Origin: Stutzerimonas stutzeri
Lineage (GTDB): Bacteria; Pseudomonadota; Gammaproteobacteria; Pseudomonadales; Pseudomonadaceae
DNA: 42,092 bases
Direction: 5' to 3'
NCBI RefSeq assembly: GCF_013522825.1
Contig: NZ_JAAMQZ010000040.1
Span: forward strand, 1 to 42,092
In this document: one piece after another, positions 1-7,685 of the stretch
How the letters are laid out: every line of letters starts with the position of its first letter
How positions within the stretch are numbered: position 1 is the stretch's first letter
Translations under genes and position numbers: made by a program
Notes under the pieces: model-generated
Seen by the model: only the letters and a program-made list of their open reading frames with translations
Databases searched by the model: none
What the model was told of the DNA's origin: nothing

Positions 1-7
1 CGGTTGA

Positions 8-122
8 GTGGCCGGATGGCCGTGGAATCAGTGGCCGGATGCGCGTGGAATGGGTGGCCGGATCAGCGTGGAATCGGTGGTCAGATGCTCATGGAATGGG
101 TGGCCAGATGACCGTGGAATCC
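8..122. repeat. Five tandem 23-bp repeats, probable insertion-sequence end
   Basis: Five consecutive 23-bp units start at 8, 31, 54, 77 and 100. Each is close to GTGGCCGGATNNNCGTGGAAT plus two bases. The first three are most alike, while the fourth and fifth have drifted. No protein is encoded. Arrays of short transposase-binding repeats inside the ends are known for IS21-family elements, so this is probably the edge of such an element whose body lies left of the window. The family assignment is inference, since no transposase is visible. Uniform spacing without a spacer/repeat alternation excludes a CRISPR array. Confidence 0.6.
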
Positions 123-195
123 GCAGAGAAAGACAAAGAGCACGATCTTGAGAGATTTCACTATCGGGCCGGATGACGACCCCTGTGAGCTCGAC

Positions 196-1584
196 TCAGC
201 CATGAGCGGCATCCTTGGTGATGGTGATTTGGTATCCGGTCCTGCGGCGAATAACACCAGAGGCTTCTTCAAAAGTGAGACCACCCGAGACCAGATGGCT
301 CAGTGCCCGTAGGGCATCAGATTCTTCATCGGCGGCGATGCCTAGGCTCTGGCTGAAATCCAGCCATTTACGCTTGGAGGCAGTGGTAAGCCCATTGGCA
401 ATGGCTCGTATCTTGGCTACGCGCCGTAGGTCAGGAAGGGGCTGGTCGAGTAAAGAGGCACAATATCTGGCCATATACTCACCTGCATTCATCCTTGAGT
501 TGATCAGGGCTTTGAGTGCGTCTTCACGACCAGCTGTTCGCATGGCATCGGCATCATCCATGCCACGGCCAAGCGCTATGATGCTCAAGGTTATGCCAAC
601 GGCTTCAGCCTCACGGATCGACGATAGTGCACCTTCATAGCCGGCATGATCGCCATCGACCATATGAGCGGCCTCTGTAACTCCTTGGCTGGCTAGGTAT
701 GCGGCCTGGGCTGAGTTAATTGATGCTTGCCCAATGGCGCATCCCCAAACCTTGATGAGCTGCAGAGCCCAAGCATCCAACGTCCCTTCCACGCAAACCA
801 GGATGGACTTCTGCCGCTGCTTGAAAAGGTAAGGGATATCTTTGGACGATTTTGGTGAAAAACGGTATTTCGGATTAGACCTGGCTTCACCTTGTCCTGA
901 TGGGATCCTGCCCCAGATACGGGCCTCGCCGTCTGGGTGAGGCCAGTAACCGATAACTCGACCTTCCATCCCCGACCAGACAGATGAAGGGGTTTCATCC
1001 TCAAAGCTGACGATCCCAATAGAACGGGCTTGCTCCCGGGTAACACCGTGAGCCTGAAGAAGCGAAAGCACTTCATCATTGTTAGTGAATACGCCGAGGC
1101 GCAGCGTAGCCATGACCTCGTTTGTATACCCTCGGGATTGCTGGAATTCGTCAAGAATCCCCTTGTTGCGTTGAGCCAGTTGCTGAGTCACCAGAATGAT
1201 TGCCTGGCCCGTCGTGAGGGGAGGGCGACCACCATTGGCTGCGCGTGACTGCTGCTTGGCTTCGTTGTCCCGGTTGTCAGGGGGTTCAACACCTGCGGAC
1301 TCACAAAGGGTTTTGACGATATCGCCGTTGCTCATGCCGTTCTGGGCGAGGGCGTCCCACAAAGGCGTGTATGGGCTTGGGCAGTTGTCCTTACGATTGC
1401 ACTGAATCCCGGACCTGAATGGGTAGTAGAAAGCGCGGTCTTTACCACAGGCTGGACAGTCGAGGACATAGGAGCCATTGGCTGATAGCTTTTTGGGGTG
1501 CAGGTGATTAAGAAGGCCACGATCCACTGCATCTAGCTTCGGGTATACGGCGTCTTTGATGAAGTCTGTGATTGATTGCTTCAT
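196..1584 (-). CDS. Zinc-finger/TOPRIM DNA primase of a mobile element
   Basis: This 462-residue protein resembles the primases of phages, plasmids and integrative elements. Cysteines at about 43, 46, 62 and 68 (CPACG, then CNRKDNC) form a CHC2-type zinc finger. A TOPRIM-like core follows: VCVEG with Glu266, then VDGDHAG with Asp310 and Asp312, then GMDDAD near 341-346. It would synthesise RNA primers for replication of the element. Its start overlaps the stop of the gene at 1581 by four bases (ATGA), so the two are translationally coupled. It is shorter than chromosomal DnaG (about 650 residues) and lacks an obvious C-terminal helicase-interaction domain. The stop lies about 75 bp before the 23-bp repeats, so any helicase gene that followed may have been displaced. 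Primase role is confident; the host element is unknown. Confidence 0.8.
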   Translation of the reverse strand: MKQSITDFIKDAVYPKLDAVDRGLLNHLHPKKLSANGSYVLDCPACGKDRAFYYPFRSGIQCNRKDNCPSPYTPLWDALAQNGMSNGDIVKTLCESAGVEPPDNRDNEAKQQSRAANGGRPPLTTGQAIILVTQQLAQRNKGILDEFQQSRGYTNEVMATLRLGVFTNNDEVLSLLQAHGVTREQARSIGIVSFEDETPSSVWSGMEGRVIGYWPHPDGEARIWGRIPSGQGEARSNPKYRFSPKSSKDIPYLFKQRQKSILVCVEGTLDAWALQLIKVWGCAIGQASINSAQAAYLASQGVTEAAHMVDGDHAGYEGALSSIREAEAVGITLSIIALGRGMDDADAMRTAGREDALKALINSRMNAGEYMARYCASLLDQPLPDLRRVAKIRAIANGLTTASKRKWLDFSQSLGIAADEESDALRALSHLVSGGLTFEEASGVIRRRTGYQITITKDAAHG

Positions 1585-2048
1585 TCGCCGGCCGCCGCCG
1601 TCTCTTTCCCTCTCAGGCTTGCGACGACGCGAGGGCAGATGCCCTGGTCAATCGCTATTTCACCGAGTTTGACCTTGAGTTGGCGACGCACCTTCCATAC
1701 CTGCTTTTCACTAAGCCCAAGCATCGAGCTCATGTCTACGGAGCAATGTTGCTCAAGAACAGCCAGGCGGAGGATCTGGTGTTCACGATGTGTCAGAAAC
1801 CTGCGCAGCGTCTCAACGTGAGCATGGCGCTTCTGCAGTCCTTCATCACTGAGCACGATGCCGTCGGACAGGAACTGGGGTAGTGCCGACAGGCTGTCAG
1901 TGTAGTTGGACGCAGTGTTGAGGTAATCAGGTTCTAGACCATGAGCGCGCGGCGCATAGTCTAAGCCGTCGAGATCCGCAAAGTTGAATGCGCCAGAACC
2001 TGGAACCTCATCGATGACGCGGGCATAACCGTACTTACGTATGTAAGA
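1581..2048 (-). pseudogene. 5'-truncated gene with helix-turn-helix-like C-terminus, upstream of primase
   Basis: The minus-strand frame ending at 1581 stays open without a stop right up to the transposon end at 2049, giving about 155 residues with coding-like composition. A GTG at 1856 could start a 91-residue product, but the reading frame upstream (residues such as SEFCGLPSYIRKYGYARV) looks like real protein. I therefore read it as a longer gene that lost its 5' end when the Tn3-family repeat arrived. The C-terminal part (MLGLSEKQVWKVRRQLKVKL) looks like a helix-turn-helix, suggesting a DNA-binding regulator of the mobile element. No family is recognised. It overlaps the primase start by four bases. 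Confidence 0.5.
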
Positions 2049-2086
2049 GGGGAGCCCGCAGAATTCGGAAAAAATCGTACGCTAAG
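2049..2086. repeat. 38-bp Tn3-family terminal inverted repeat (Tn1721/Tn501 type), left
   Basis: The sequence starts GGGGAGCCCGCAGAATTCGG and ends TCGTACGCTAAG, exactly 38 bp with the outer GGGG pointing left. From memory this matches the Tn1721/Tn501 subgroup repeat closely. The tnpA stop codon (2082-2084 on the minus strand) lies inside its inner edge, which is the usual arrangement in this subgroup. Confidence 0.85.
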
Positions 2087-2645
2087 GTTTTCCGACCTGC
2101 CGTAGCGGCCTGAATTTACCGTCTTCCAGCTTGCGGCTCTGCCGCCAGACGTAATCGCCGGTCAGGTTAATGTGCTCCCAGCCCAGCGGCGAAAGGTATT
2201 GCAACAGGTCGGTGTTCACCGGCTTTCCGGCGTCAGTCAGCCCCTGGGTTGCCCGCTCCAGGTAGACTCCACAGCACAATAGCGGCGGTGATCAGGTTGA
2301 GGCCGCTGGCCCGGTAGCGCTGCTGCTCGAAGCTCCGATCCCTGATTTCACTGAGGCGGTCGAAGAACACCGCACTGGCCAGGGAGTTGCGCGCCTCGCC
2401 CTTGTTCAACCCGGCATGCACACGACGACGCAACTCGACACTTTGCAGCCAGTCCAGGATAAACAGCGTGCGTTCAATCCGGCCCAGCTTCCGCAGGGCC
2501 ACGGCCAAGCCATTCTGGCGCGGATAGCTGCCCAGCTTACGCAACATCAGCGAGGCGGTGACGGTGCCCTGCTTGATCGATGCTGCCAGACGCAGAATCT
2601 CGTCCCAGTGAGCGCGGATGTGCTTGATGGTGGGGTGCCTCCGAT
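2082..2645 (-). pseudogene. tnpA: Tn3-family transposase TnpA, C-terminal remnant, frameshifted
   Basis: Two overlapping minus-strand frames together give the last 180 or so residues of a Tn21/Tn501-type DDE transposase. One frame holds HPTIKHIRAHWDEILRLA and RRRVHAGLNKGEARNSL, and the other holds VYLERATQGL and LSPLGWEHINLTGDYVWRQ. The frame changes near 2268-2275, just after AAIVLW, apparently through a small deletion. About 800 N-terminal residues are missing because an IS5-family element interrupts the gene at about 2650-2690. It cannot make an active transposase. The position directly inside the left terminal repeat is as in intact Tn3-family elements. Confidence 0.85.
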
Positions 2646-2689
2646 CATTGGCCGCAGTGTCGGGTAGTCCTGGACACTCTGTGGTACAT

Positions 2690-3242
2690 ACAGCTTGGTT
2701 TCGCAAGGGCGTTTGGTTGCGAATCATGGCGTCACTCGCGGCTGACGCTGATCTGGAGCATCTGATGGTGGATGGCAGCATCGTGCGCGTTCATCAGCAT
2801 GGCGCGGCAAAAAAACCGATCAGGACGTCGAAGCCATGGGCAAATCCCGAGGGGGACTGAGCACCAAGATTTACGCAGCCGTAGATGCCATGGGCAATCC
2901 GGTGCGTCTGCTACTGACGCCTGGTCAAGCCTCGAAATACAGACAAGCCGAAGCGCTGATCGAGGGTTTTACCCCCGAGGCGGTATTGGCTGACAAAGGC
3001 TATGACTCTGACGCCTTCATTGGGCTATCCAGCGCAGGGGCGCGGAAGCGGTCATCCCCTCGAAAAGAAATCGCCTGAAACCTCGCCAGCTGGATCGGCA
3101 TCTCTACAAGGCGCGCAACTTGGTGGAGCGCTTTTTCCAGAAGCTGAAGCAGTTTCGCCGGATCGCAACAAGGTATGAACGACTGGCAAGAAACTATCAG
3201 TCGATGTTGAGCCTAGTGTCAGCCGTCATATGGCTGGCCTGA
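2690..3242 (+). pseudogene. IS5-family (IS427-like) transposase remnant
   Basis: Pieces of an IS5-family DDE transposase are read in successive plus-strand frames. The first is KGVWLRIM...DADLEHLMVDGSIVRVHQHG (first catalytic Asp in MVDG). Next is GRSRGGLSTK-like KSRGGLSTKIYAAVDAMGNP with VLADKGYDSDAF (second Asp). The last is HLYKARNLVERFF...KLKQFRRIATRYERLA (Glu in VERFF), ending at a TGA at 3240-3242. The first frame change is at a run of seven A (2809-2815), where a -1 slip restores the reading frame, so it may be native frameshifting. The second, near 3025-3032, is true damage. The N-terminal third is absent. It sits between the tnpA and aminotransferase remnants. Its terminal repeats are not recognisable. 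Confidence 0.8.
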
Positions 3243-3250
3243 TTGAGAAC

Positions 3251-3638
3251 ACCACCTAGGCCAGCTGAAAGCGACCGTAAGACGCAATTCCTCCAGCCCC
3301 CGCGTTTCGGTGCCGAAATTGTCGCCCAGGTGCTGAGCGATCCCATGCTTTTTGCGTTGTGGTTACAAGAGGTAGAAGCAATACGTCTGCGGATTGCAAG
3401 TATGCGGCAGATGTAGGCAGCACTCCTGAGAGAAGCATTGCCCGAACGGAACTTCGATTTTTTTGTTCAGCAGAAGGGCATGTTCAGCTTTACTGGCCTC
3501 TCCCATTCGCAAGTGGAACGGTTGCGCGATGAGTTTGGTGTTTATCTCTTTGGCAGCGGTCGCATGTGTATGGCTGGGCTCAACGGGACGAACTTGCCTT
3601 GCGTTGCTCATGCGTTGATCGAGGTCTGGAAGGCGTGA
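3251..3638 (+). pseudogene. Aromatic-amino-acid aminotransferase (TyrB-like) 3' remnant
   Basis: The sequence encodes the C-terminal fifth of a class I aromatic/aspartate aminotransferase. Recognisable parts are LGQLKATVRRN (near 3253), FGAEIVAQVLSDP, an in-frame TAG at about 3416-3418, then LPERNFDFFVQQKGMFSFTG and GVYLFGSGRMCMAGLN. There is also a frameshift near 3295-3305. The lesions and the missing N-terminal 300 residues, including the PLP lysine, make it non-functional. The 5' part was probably removed by the adjacent IS5-family element. An aromatic transaminase beside an aryl-alcohol cluster may be part of the original cargo, but that is inference. Confidence 0.8.
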
Positions 3639-3656
3639 AGCCTATTGTGATGCTGA

Positions 3657-5486
3657 TTACTCAGACTTGGTAATCCGCCCCAGCTTTTTGTACAACGTGG
3701 TCCTGGAGATACCGAGCTGGCTGGCGGTGGCAGAAATGTTTCCAGCGTTGGCCTGCAGCGCTGATTCGACAGTACGGCGCACGGCGTCCTGCAAATCGCT
3801 CCCTCTCTCCTGCTCACTTTCAGCTCGCATATCTGCTGGAAGGTGCTCCAGCAGTATCATCGGTTGGTCACTGGCCAGCGCCGCCGCAAGGCGCAGTGTC
3901 TGTTCCAGTTGGCGAATGTTGCCTGGCCAGACCTGGCGGTGCAGAGCCATTAATGCCTGGTGCTCCAGCGGTGGAGCGCCGTAGCGTTGGCGCAGGAGGT
4001 CGATCAAGGTGTTCAGATCCTGACGTTCACGCAAGGCCGGCAAGCGGATTTTCAGGCCATTGAGGCGGTAATAAAGGTCTTCACGAAAACTTTTATCAAG
4101 CATGCGTTGCTGCAGATCGCAATGGGTGGCACTGATCACCCGTACATCCAGGGCTCGCCGTGTCGTGCTACCCAGACGAGTGATCTCGCGCTCTTGGAGC
4201 ACCCGCAATAACCGGGTTTGCAGCGCCGCCGGCATATCACCAATTTCGTCTAATAACAGGGTTCCGCCATGTGCAGCTTCCAGTTGCCCGCTGGCCCCGC
4301 CTTTGCGCGCACCGGTGAAAGTGCCTTCCACATAACCGAAAAGCTCAGCCTCGATCAGGCTTTCCGGGATCGCCGAGCAGTTGATCGCAACGAAGGGAGC
4401 TTGGGCGTTCCATTGATCATGTAAGGCTCGGGCGAATACCTCTTTACCGGTGCCCGTTTCGCCCTGCAGCAAAATGGGGACGCCTGCAGCGAAGGCCTTG
4501 CGGGCGTTGTCCAACTGGCGATTGAGCTGAGGGTCGGCGCCCAGTATGGACACGCAAAGGAGCGGGGAGCAGACGTGCAGCGCAGTTGATTCTCGACGTT
4601 GCTCAATCACCTGTGCATACAACCGGGAACCGTCGCTGAGGGTCAATTGTTGCTGTGCTCGGTGCAGATCGATAGCGCTGCTTTCTTCGAACAGTTGATC
4701 CAGGCGTTTGCCTATGGGGCGAAATTGTTCAAGTCCCAACAATCGCTGGGCAGCGCGATTGGCATTTTGAATGCGTCCTGTCTGGTCAACTGCCAAGAGG
4801 CCCTGCAATGGCGTACCCAACAGTCGTGGGTCATGCTGCAGCGACAGGATCCGGCAATCGCCCAGCGTGGTAAAAAAGCGATTTTCGGCCGCCATCGCCG
4901 CGTGACTCAATTGTTCCAATACAGCACCAGCCTGACGGTCACCGATCCCCGTGATGTCCAGCACGCCAATCACTTCACCATGCAGGCCCCGGATGGGCAC
5001 ACTCACGCAAAAGAAATGCTCGAAGTCACTGAGGTAATGCTGGTTGCCGATCAGTACCATCGGAACACCTTCGGCCAAGGTGCAGCTGGGTGCTGTGGTG
5101 CCAATGTCGGATTCCTGAATGCGACGTCCAATTTGCAACGGCAGCAGTGGCCCGTCGAGCGTGCGTGCTTGGCGCGCGTGGACGATGACCCCCCGCGTAT
5201 TGACGCAGAAAATTGTCCATGAAGCACCGCCGATTTGCTGCCAGAGTCGGTCGATTTCTGGTCGTACACACTCTGCAAGTTGCTGGTCTGACTCATCAAG
5301 CGGCAGCAGACTGTCGTCCTGTTCTGCCAGCCAGGATTGCCAGGGCAACAGGCCGGCTTCACGTGATCGCGCCCAGGAGTGAGCGATGGTGCTCGGCAGA
5401 AGATTGGAGGGCAGGGCGACACCTTCGACGAAACGCTGGCGGGCAATTACCAGACGTTGCTGATCGTGCAGGGTGTGGGCATCCAT
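3657..5486 (-). CDS. AcoR/AreR-type sigma-54-dependent activator
   Basis: This 609-residue enhancer-binding protein probably senses an aryl alcohol or aldehyde and activates the neighbouring catabolic genes. An N-terminal GAF-like sensor spans about 70-205 and a PAS-like segment about 225-300. The AAA+ domain spans about 315-550, with Walker A GETGTGKE (342-349), the sigma-54 contact loop EGTFTGA (387-393) and Walker B TLLLDE (409-414). A Fis-type helix-turn-helix (NISATASQLGISRTTLYKKL, about 583-602) ends the protein. The loop is GTFTGA rather than the textbook GAFTGA. The architecture matches AcoR and Acinetobacter AreR, which controls benzyl alcohol/benzaldehyde dehydrogenase genes. AAAAAGG lies about 8 bp before the start. 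It is co-directional with the cluster, 96 bp after the outer-membrane protein gene. Confidence 0.88.
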   Translation of the reverse strand: MDAHTLHDQQRLVIARQRFVEGVALPSNLLPSTIAHSWARSREAGLLPWQSWLAEQDDSLLPLDESDQQLAECVRPEIDRLWQQIGGASWTIFCVNTRGVIVHARQARTLDGPLLPLQIGRRIQESDIGTTAPSCTLAEGVPMVLIGNQHYLSDFEHFFCVSVPIRGLHGEVIGVLDITGIGDRQAGAVLEQLSHAAMAAENRFFTTLGDCRILSLQHDPRLLGTPLQGLLAVDQTGRIQNANRAAQRLLGLEQFRPIGKRLDQLFEESSAIDLHRAQQQLTLSDGSRLYAQVIEQRRESTALHVCSPLLCVSILGADPQLNRQLDNARKAFAAGVPILLQGETGTGKEVFARALHDQWNAQAPFVAINCSAIPESLIEAELFGYVEGTFTGARKGGASGQLEAAHGGTLLLDEIGDMPAALQTRLLRVLQEREITRLGSTTRRALDVRVISATHCDLQQRMLDKSFREDLYYRLNGLKIRLPALRERQDLNTLIDLLRQRYGAPPLEHQALMALHRQVWPGNIRQLEQTLRLAAALASDQPMILLEHLPADMRAESEQERGSDLQDAVRRTVESALQANAGNISATASQLGISRTTLYKKLGRITKSE

Positions 5487-5582
5487 CGAGACACCTTTTT
5501 ATTGGTTGGAGTCGTGCCGTTGACCGCTATAGGCTGGTCACGACACGCTTTGATGTATACCTTCGTTAAACCAACGTCAAGA

Positions 5583-6473
5583 TCAAAACGGCAGCAGCGC
5601 CCTTAGGTTGACGCCTATGTCCTCCTGAAAACCACCTACCACATGGATATCATGGGTTAGCTGCGCACTGAGCTGCACAGTACGACCGACCATTTGCTGG
5701 AATTCAGCGCGCACTTGCTGCACCTCGGTTTTTTGCCCGGTGTAATTACCATCTAGATACTGTTTGCCACCCGTGCTGGTGCTGTAGCCCAGAGCCACGC
5801 GTTGGGCCGGATTGAAGTCATAGCGCAAGTTGCCTTGTAGCTGATAGGTCGCGTCTTGTTTGAGCGTCTGGTTGCCGGTGCCAGCATCATCATTATGTCC
5901 ATACACCACGGCATCACCGTACAGCTCCATGGATACCTTACCCCACAGTGGCTCAACCCAGCCCAACTGCAAATCGCCCTTAAAACGGTTCTCGCCAAGG
6001 TTCAGTGTGTCGTGTTTGTCATAGCTGCCCCACGGCAGGTATAGAAAAGGGGTAATTCCGAAGTAGCGGCCACTGGCCCCGGCGGCAGGCTGATTGACCA
6101 GCCAGAAGGTAGCGCCGATGATCGGGTCGGCCAGACCACTGGCGCTACCCAACGACTGGCCTGCGATACGCGCGTCGTACACATGGCCGAAGGGCAGGAG
6201 TATTTGCGGGTCGACGGTCATACCGCCGATGTCCATGAAGTGGATCAATCGCAGGATGCTGATATTCGATTTTAGACTGGTATCCCGCCGGTTATCGGGC
6301 GCACCATCAGCGTTGAAGCGATCAGCATGGCTATATTGCTGATACCAGGCGGCGACATTGGTACCGGCGGGCAGGGCGGTGTAGTCGCCAGCATTGACGT
6401 CGACGGCCAGAGCTTTTGTTGAACTCAGCGCGAACGCCAGTAAGCCCAAGGAATTTCGGGAAATGATATGCAC
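5583..6473 (-). CDS. Outer-membrane transporter-like protein (MetA-degradation/SphA-like family)
   Basis: This is a 296-residue protein with a short signal peptide (MHIISRNSLGLLAFALSSTKALA). The mature protein is rich in alternating hydrophobic and aromatic residues typical of outer-membrane beta-barrels and ends in a C-terminal Phe (LRALLPF), the classic barrel assembly signature. Blocks such as DPIIGATFWL, ITPFLYLPWGSYD and LQGNLRYDFNPAQRVALGYS resemble the putative phenol-degradation MetA/SphA-like transporter family found beside aromatic catabolic genes. It probably admits the aromatic substrate or a hydrophobic precursor. It follows the alcohol dehydrogenase by 67 bp in the same direction, with a hairpin between. 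Exact substrate cannot be seen. Confidence 0.75.
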   Translation of the reverse strand: MHIISRNSLGLLAFALSSTKALAVDVNAGDYTALPAGTNVAAWYQQYSHADRFNADGAPDNRRDTSLKSNISILRLIHFMDIGGMTVDPQILLPFGHVYDARIAGQSLGSASGLADPIIGATFWLVNQPAAGASGRYFGITPFLYLPWGSYDKHDTLNLGENRFKGDLQLGWVEPLWGKVSMELYGDAVVYGHNDDAGTGNQTLKQDATYQLQGNLRYDFNPAQRVALGYSTSTGGKQYLDGNYTGQKTEVQQVRAEFQQMVGRTVQLSAQLTHDIHVVGGFQEDIGVNLRALLPF

Positions 6474-6510
6474 GAAGGGATTCCTGCTTTTTTTTGTTAT
6501 TAGAGAAGCA

Positions 6511-6531
6511 CCGGAGCGCTATGCGCTCCGG
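6511..6531. other. Perfect 9-bp hairpin between alcohol dehydrogenase and porin genes
   Basis: CCGGAGCGC and GCGCTCCGG are separated by three bases. On the transcribed (minus) strand it is followed by an A-rich tract, not T, so it is not a canonical terminator for the operon. It may stabilise the upstream mRNA or limit read-through between the dehydrogenase and porin genes. Confidence 0.6.
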
Positions 6532-6540
6532 GTATGTCAC

Positions 6541-7665
6541 TCAGCCGCCAATGCGAATGATCGGTTTGAGAGTGATGCCTTTTTCGCTGTCTTCGGCTGC
6601 CTGGTTGATGTCCTCGAAGCTATAGAACTTCACCAGCTTGTCGAAGGGGAAACGCCCTTGCAGGTAAAGGGAGACGAGCTCGGGAATGAACTTCTGCGGC
6701 ACACTGTCACCTTCAACAATGCCTCGAATAGTCTTGCCTCCCAAGAGCAGGTCATTGACGTCAAACTCCGCTGTGGTACCTAGCGCCGGTGCGCCGACGA
6801 CCCCCAGACTGCCGCGGCTACCCAGTGCATCGACGGCTTGGCGTAATACCGCTGGGCGACCCGTGGATTCAAGGGCGAAATTGACGCCACCACCGGTGAT
6901 TTCGCGTATGAATGCCACCGGATCGGCGTCCTTGCTGTTGACCACGTGAGTCGCGCCTAACTCGGTAGCCAGCGCCAGACGCGAAGGGACGACATCGACC
7001 ACAATGATCGTGGTGGCACCCGCCACCCGGGCCGCCAGCACGGCACTCAGCCCCACCGCGCCACCGCCGAAGGCGGCAAAGCTGCTACCGGGAGTAACCT
7101 TGAGTGAGTTGATCACTGCTCCTGCCCCCGTCTGGATACCGCAGCCCAGTGGCCCCAGTAACTCCAGCGGTGCTTCGCGGCTCACCTTCACTGCGTTGTT
7201 CTCCCGACTCAGTGCCAGCGTGGCAAAGGAGGACTGGGCAAAGAAGTGATCGTTCAGACGCGCGCCGTCCTTGTCCTGCAGGGCACTTTCACCCTGTGGG
7301 TCTGCCCCACTGAAATTACGCCCGAAAAAGTCCTGGCAATATGCGGTGTGGCCACTTCCACAGGACAGGCAATGCCCGCAATAACCTTAACTCATTACTA
7401 CGTGATCGCCCACTTGAAGCCCTTTGACCAGTGGGCCAATGGCTTCCACTACTCCCGCGCCCTCATGGCCCAGCACTGCAGGCAGCGGCACTGGGTAATA
7501 CTGATCTCGGACGATCATGTCGGTGTGGCACATGCCGGTGGCGACGATGCGCACCAACACTTCATCGCCCCGGGGATTGCGGATCTGCGCGGCTTCCAGT
7601 GCAAAAGGTGCGCCTTTGCCACGAGTGACAGCAGCAGTGATCGGGCGGTAGACAGGTGTGTTCAT
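6541..7665 (-). pseudogene. Aryl-alcohol (benzyl alcohol) dehydrogenase split by an in-frame stop
   Basis: A single frame of 374 codons encodes a zinc-dependent medium-chain alcohol dehydrogenase of the benzyl/aryl-alcohol type, oxidising aryl alcohols to aldehydes with NAD. The catalytic zinc region is intact (ATGMCHTD and LGHEGAGVV), as is the structural zinc site (GYCGHCLSCG...AYC). The Rossmann motif is also present (GGGAVGLSAVLAA). A TAA at 7387-7389 interrupts it right after GDHVVMS, where relatives have a tyrosine codon before GYCGHC, so one base (TAC/TAT to TAA) explains the break. A GTG at 7191 could start the C-terminal piece, but neither half would be active. It starts 20 bp after the aldehyde dehydrogenase. 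It is probably inactive unless suppressed, or the base is a sequencing error. Confidence 0.85.
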
Positions 7666-7685
7666 TATTATTTTTCTCCAGGTTT

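Noticed and set aside
8..122. 23-bp array as a CRISPR
   Set aside because: Head-to-tail units with no unique spacers of regular length; divergence is within the unit.
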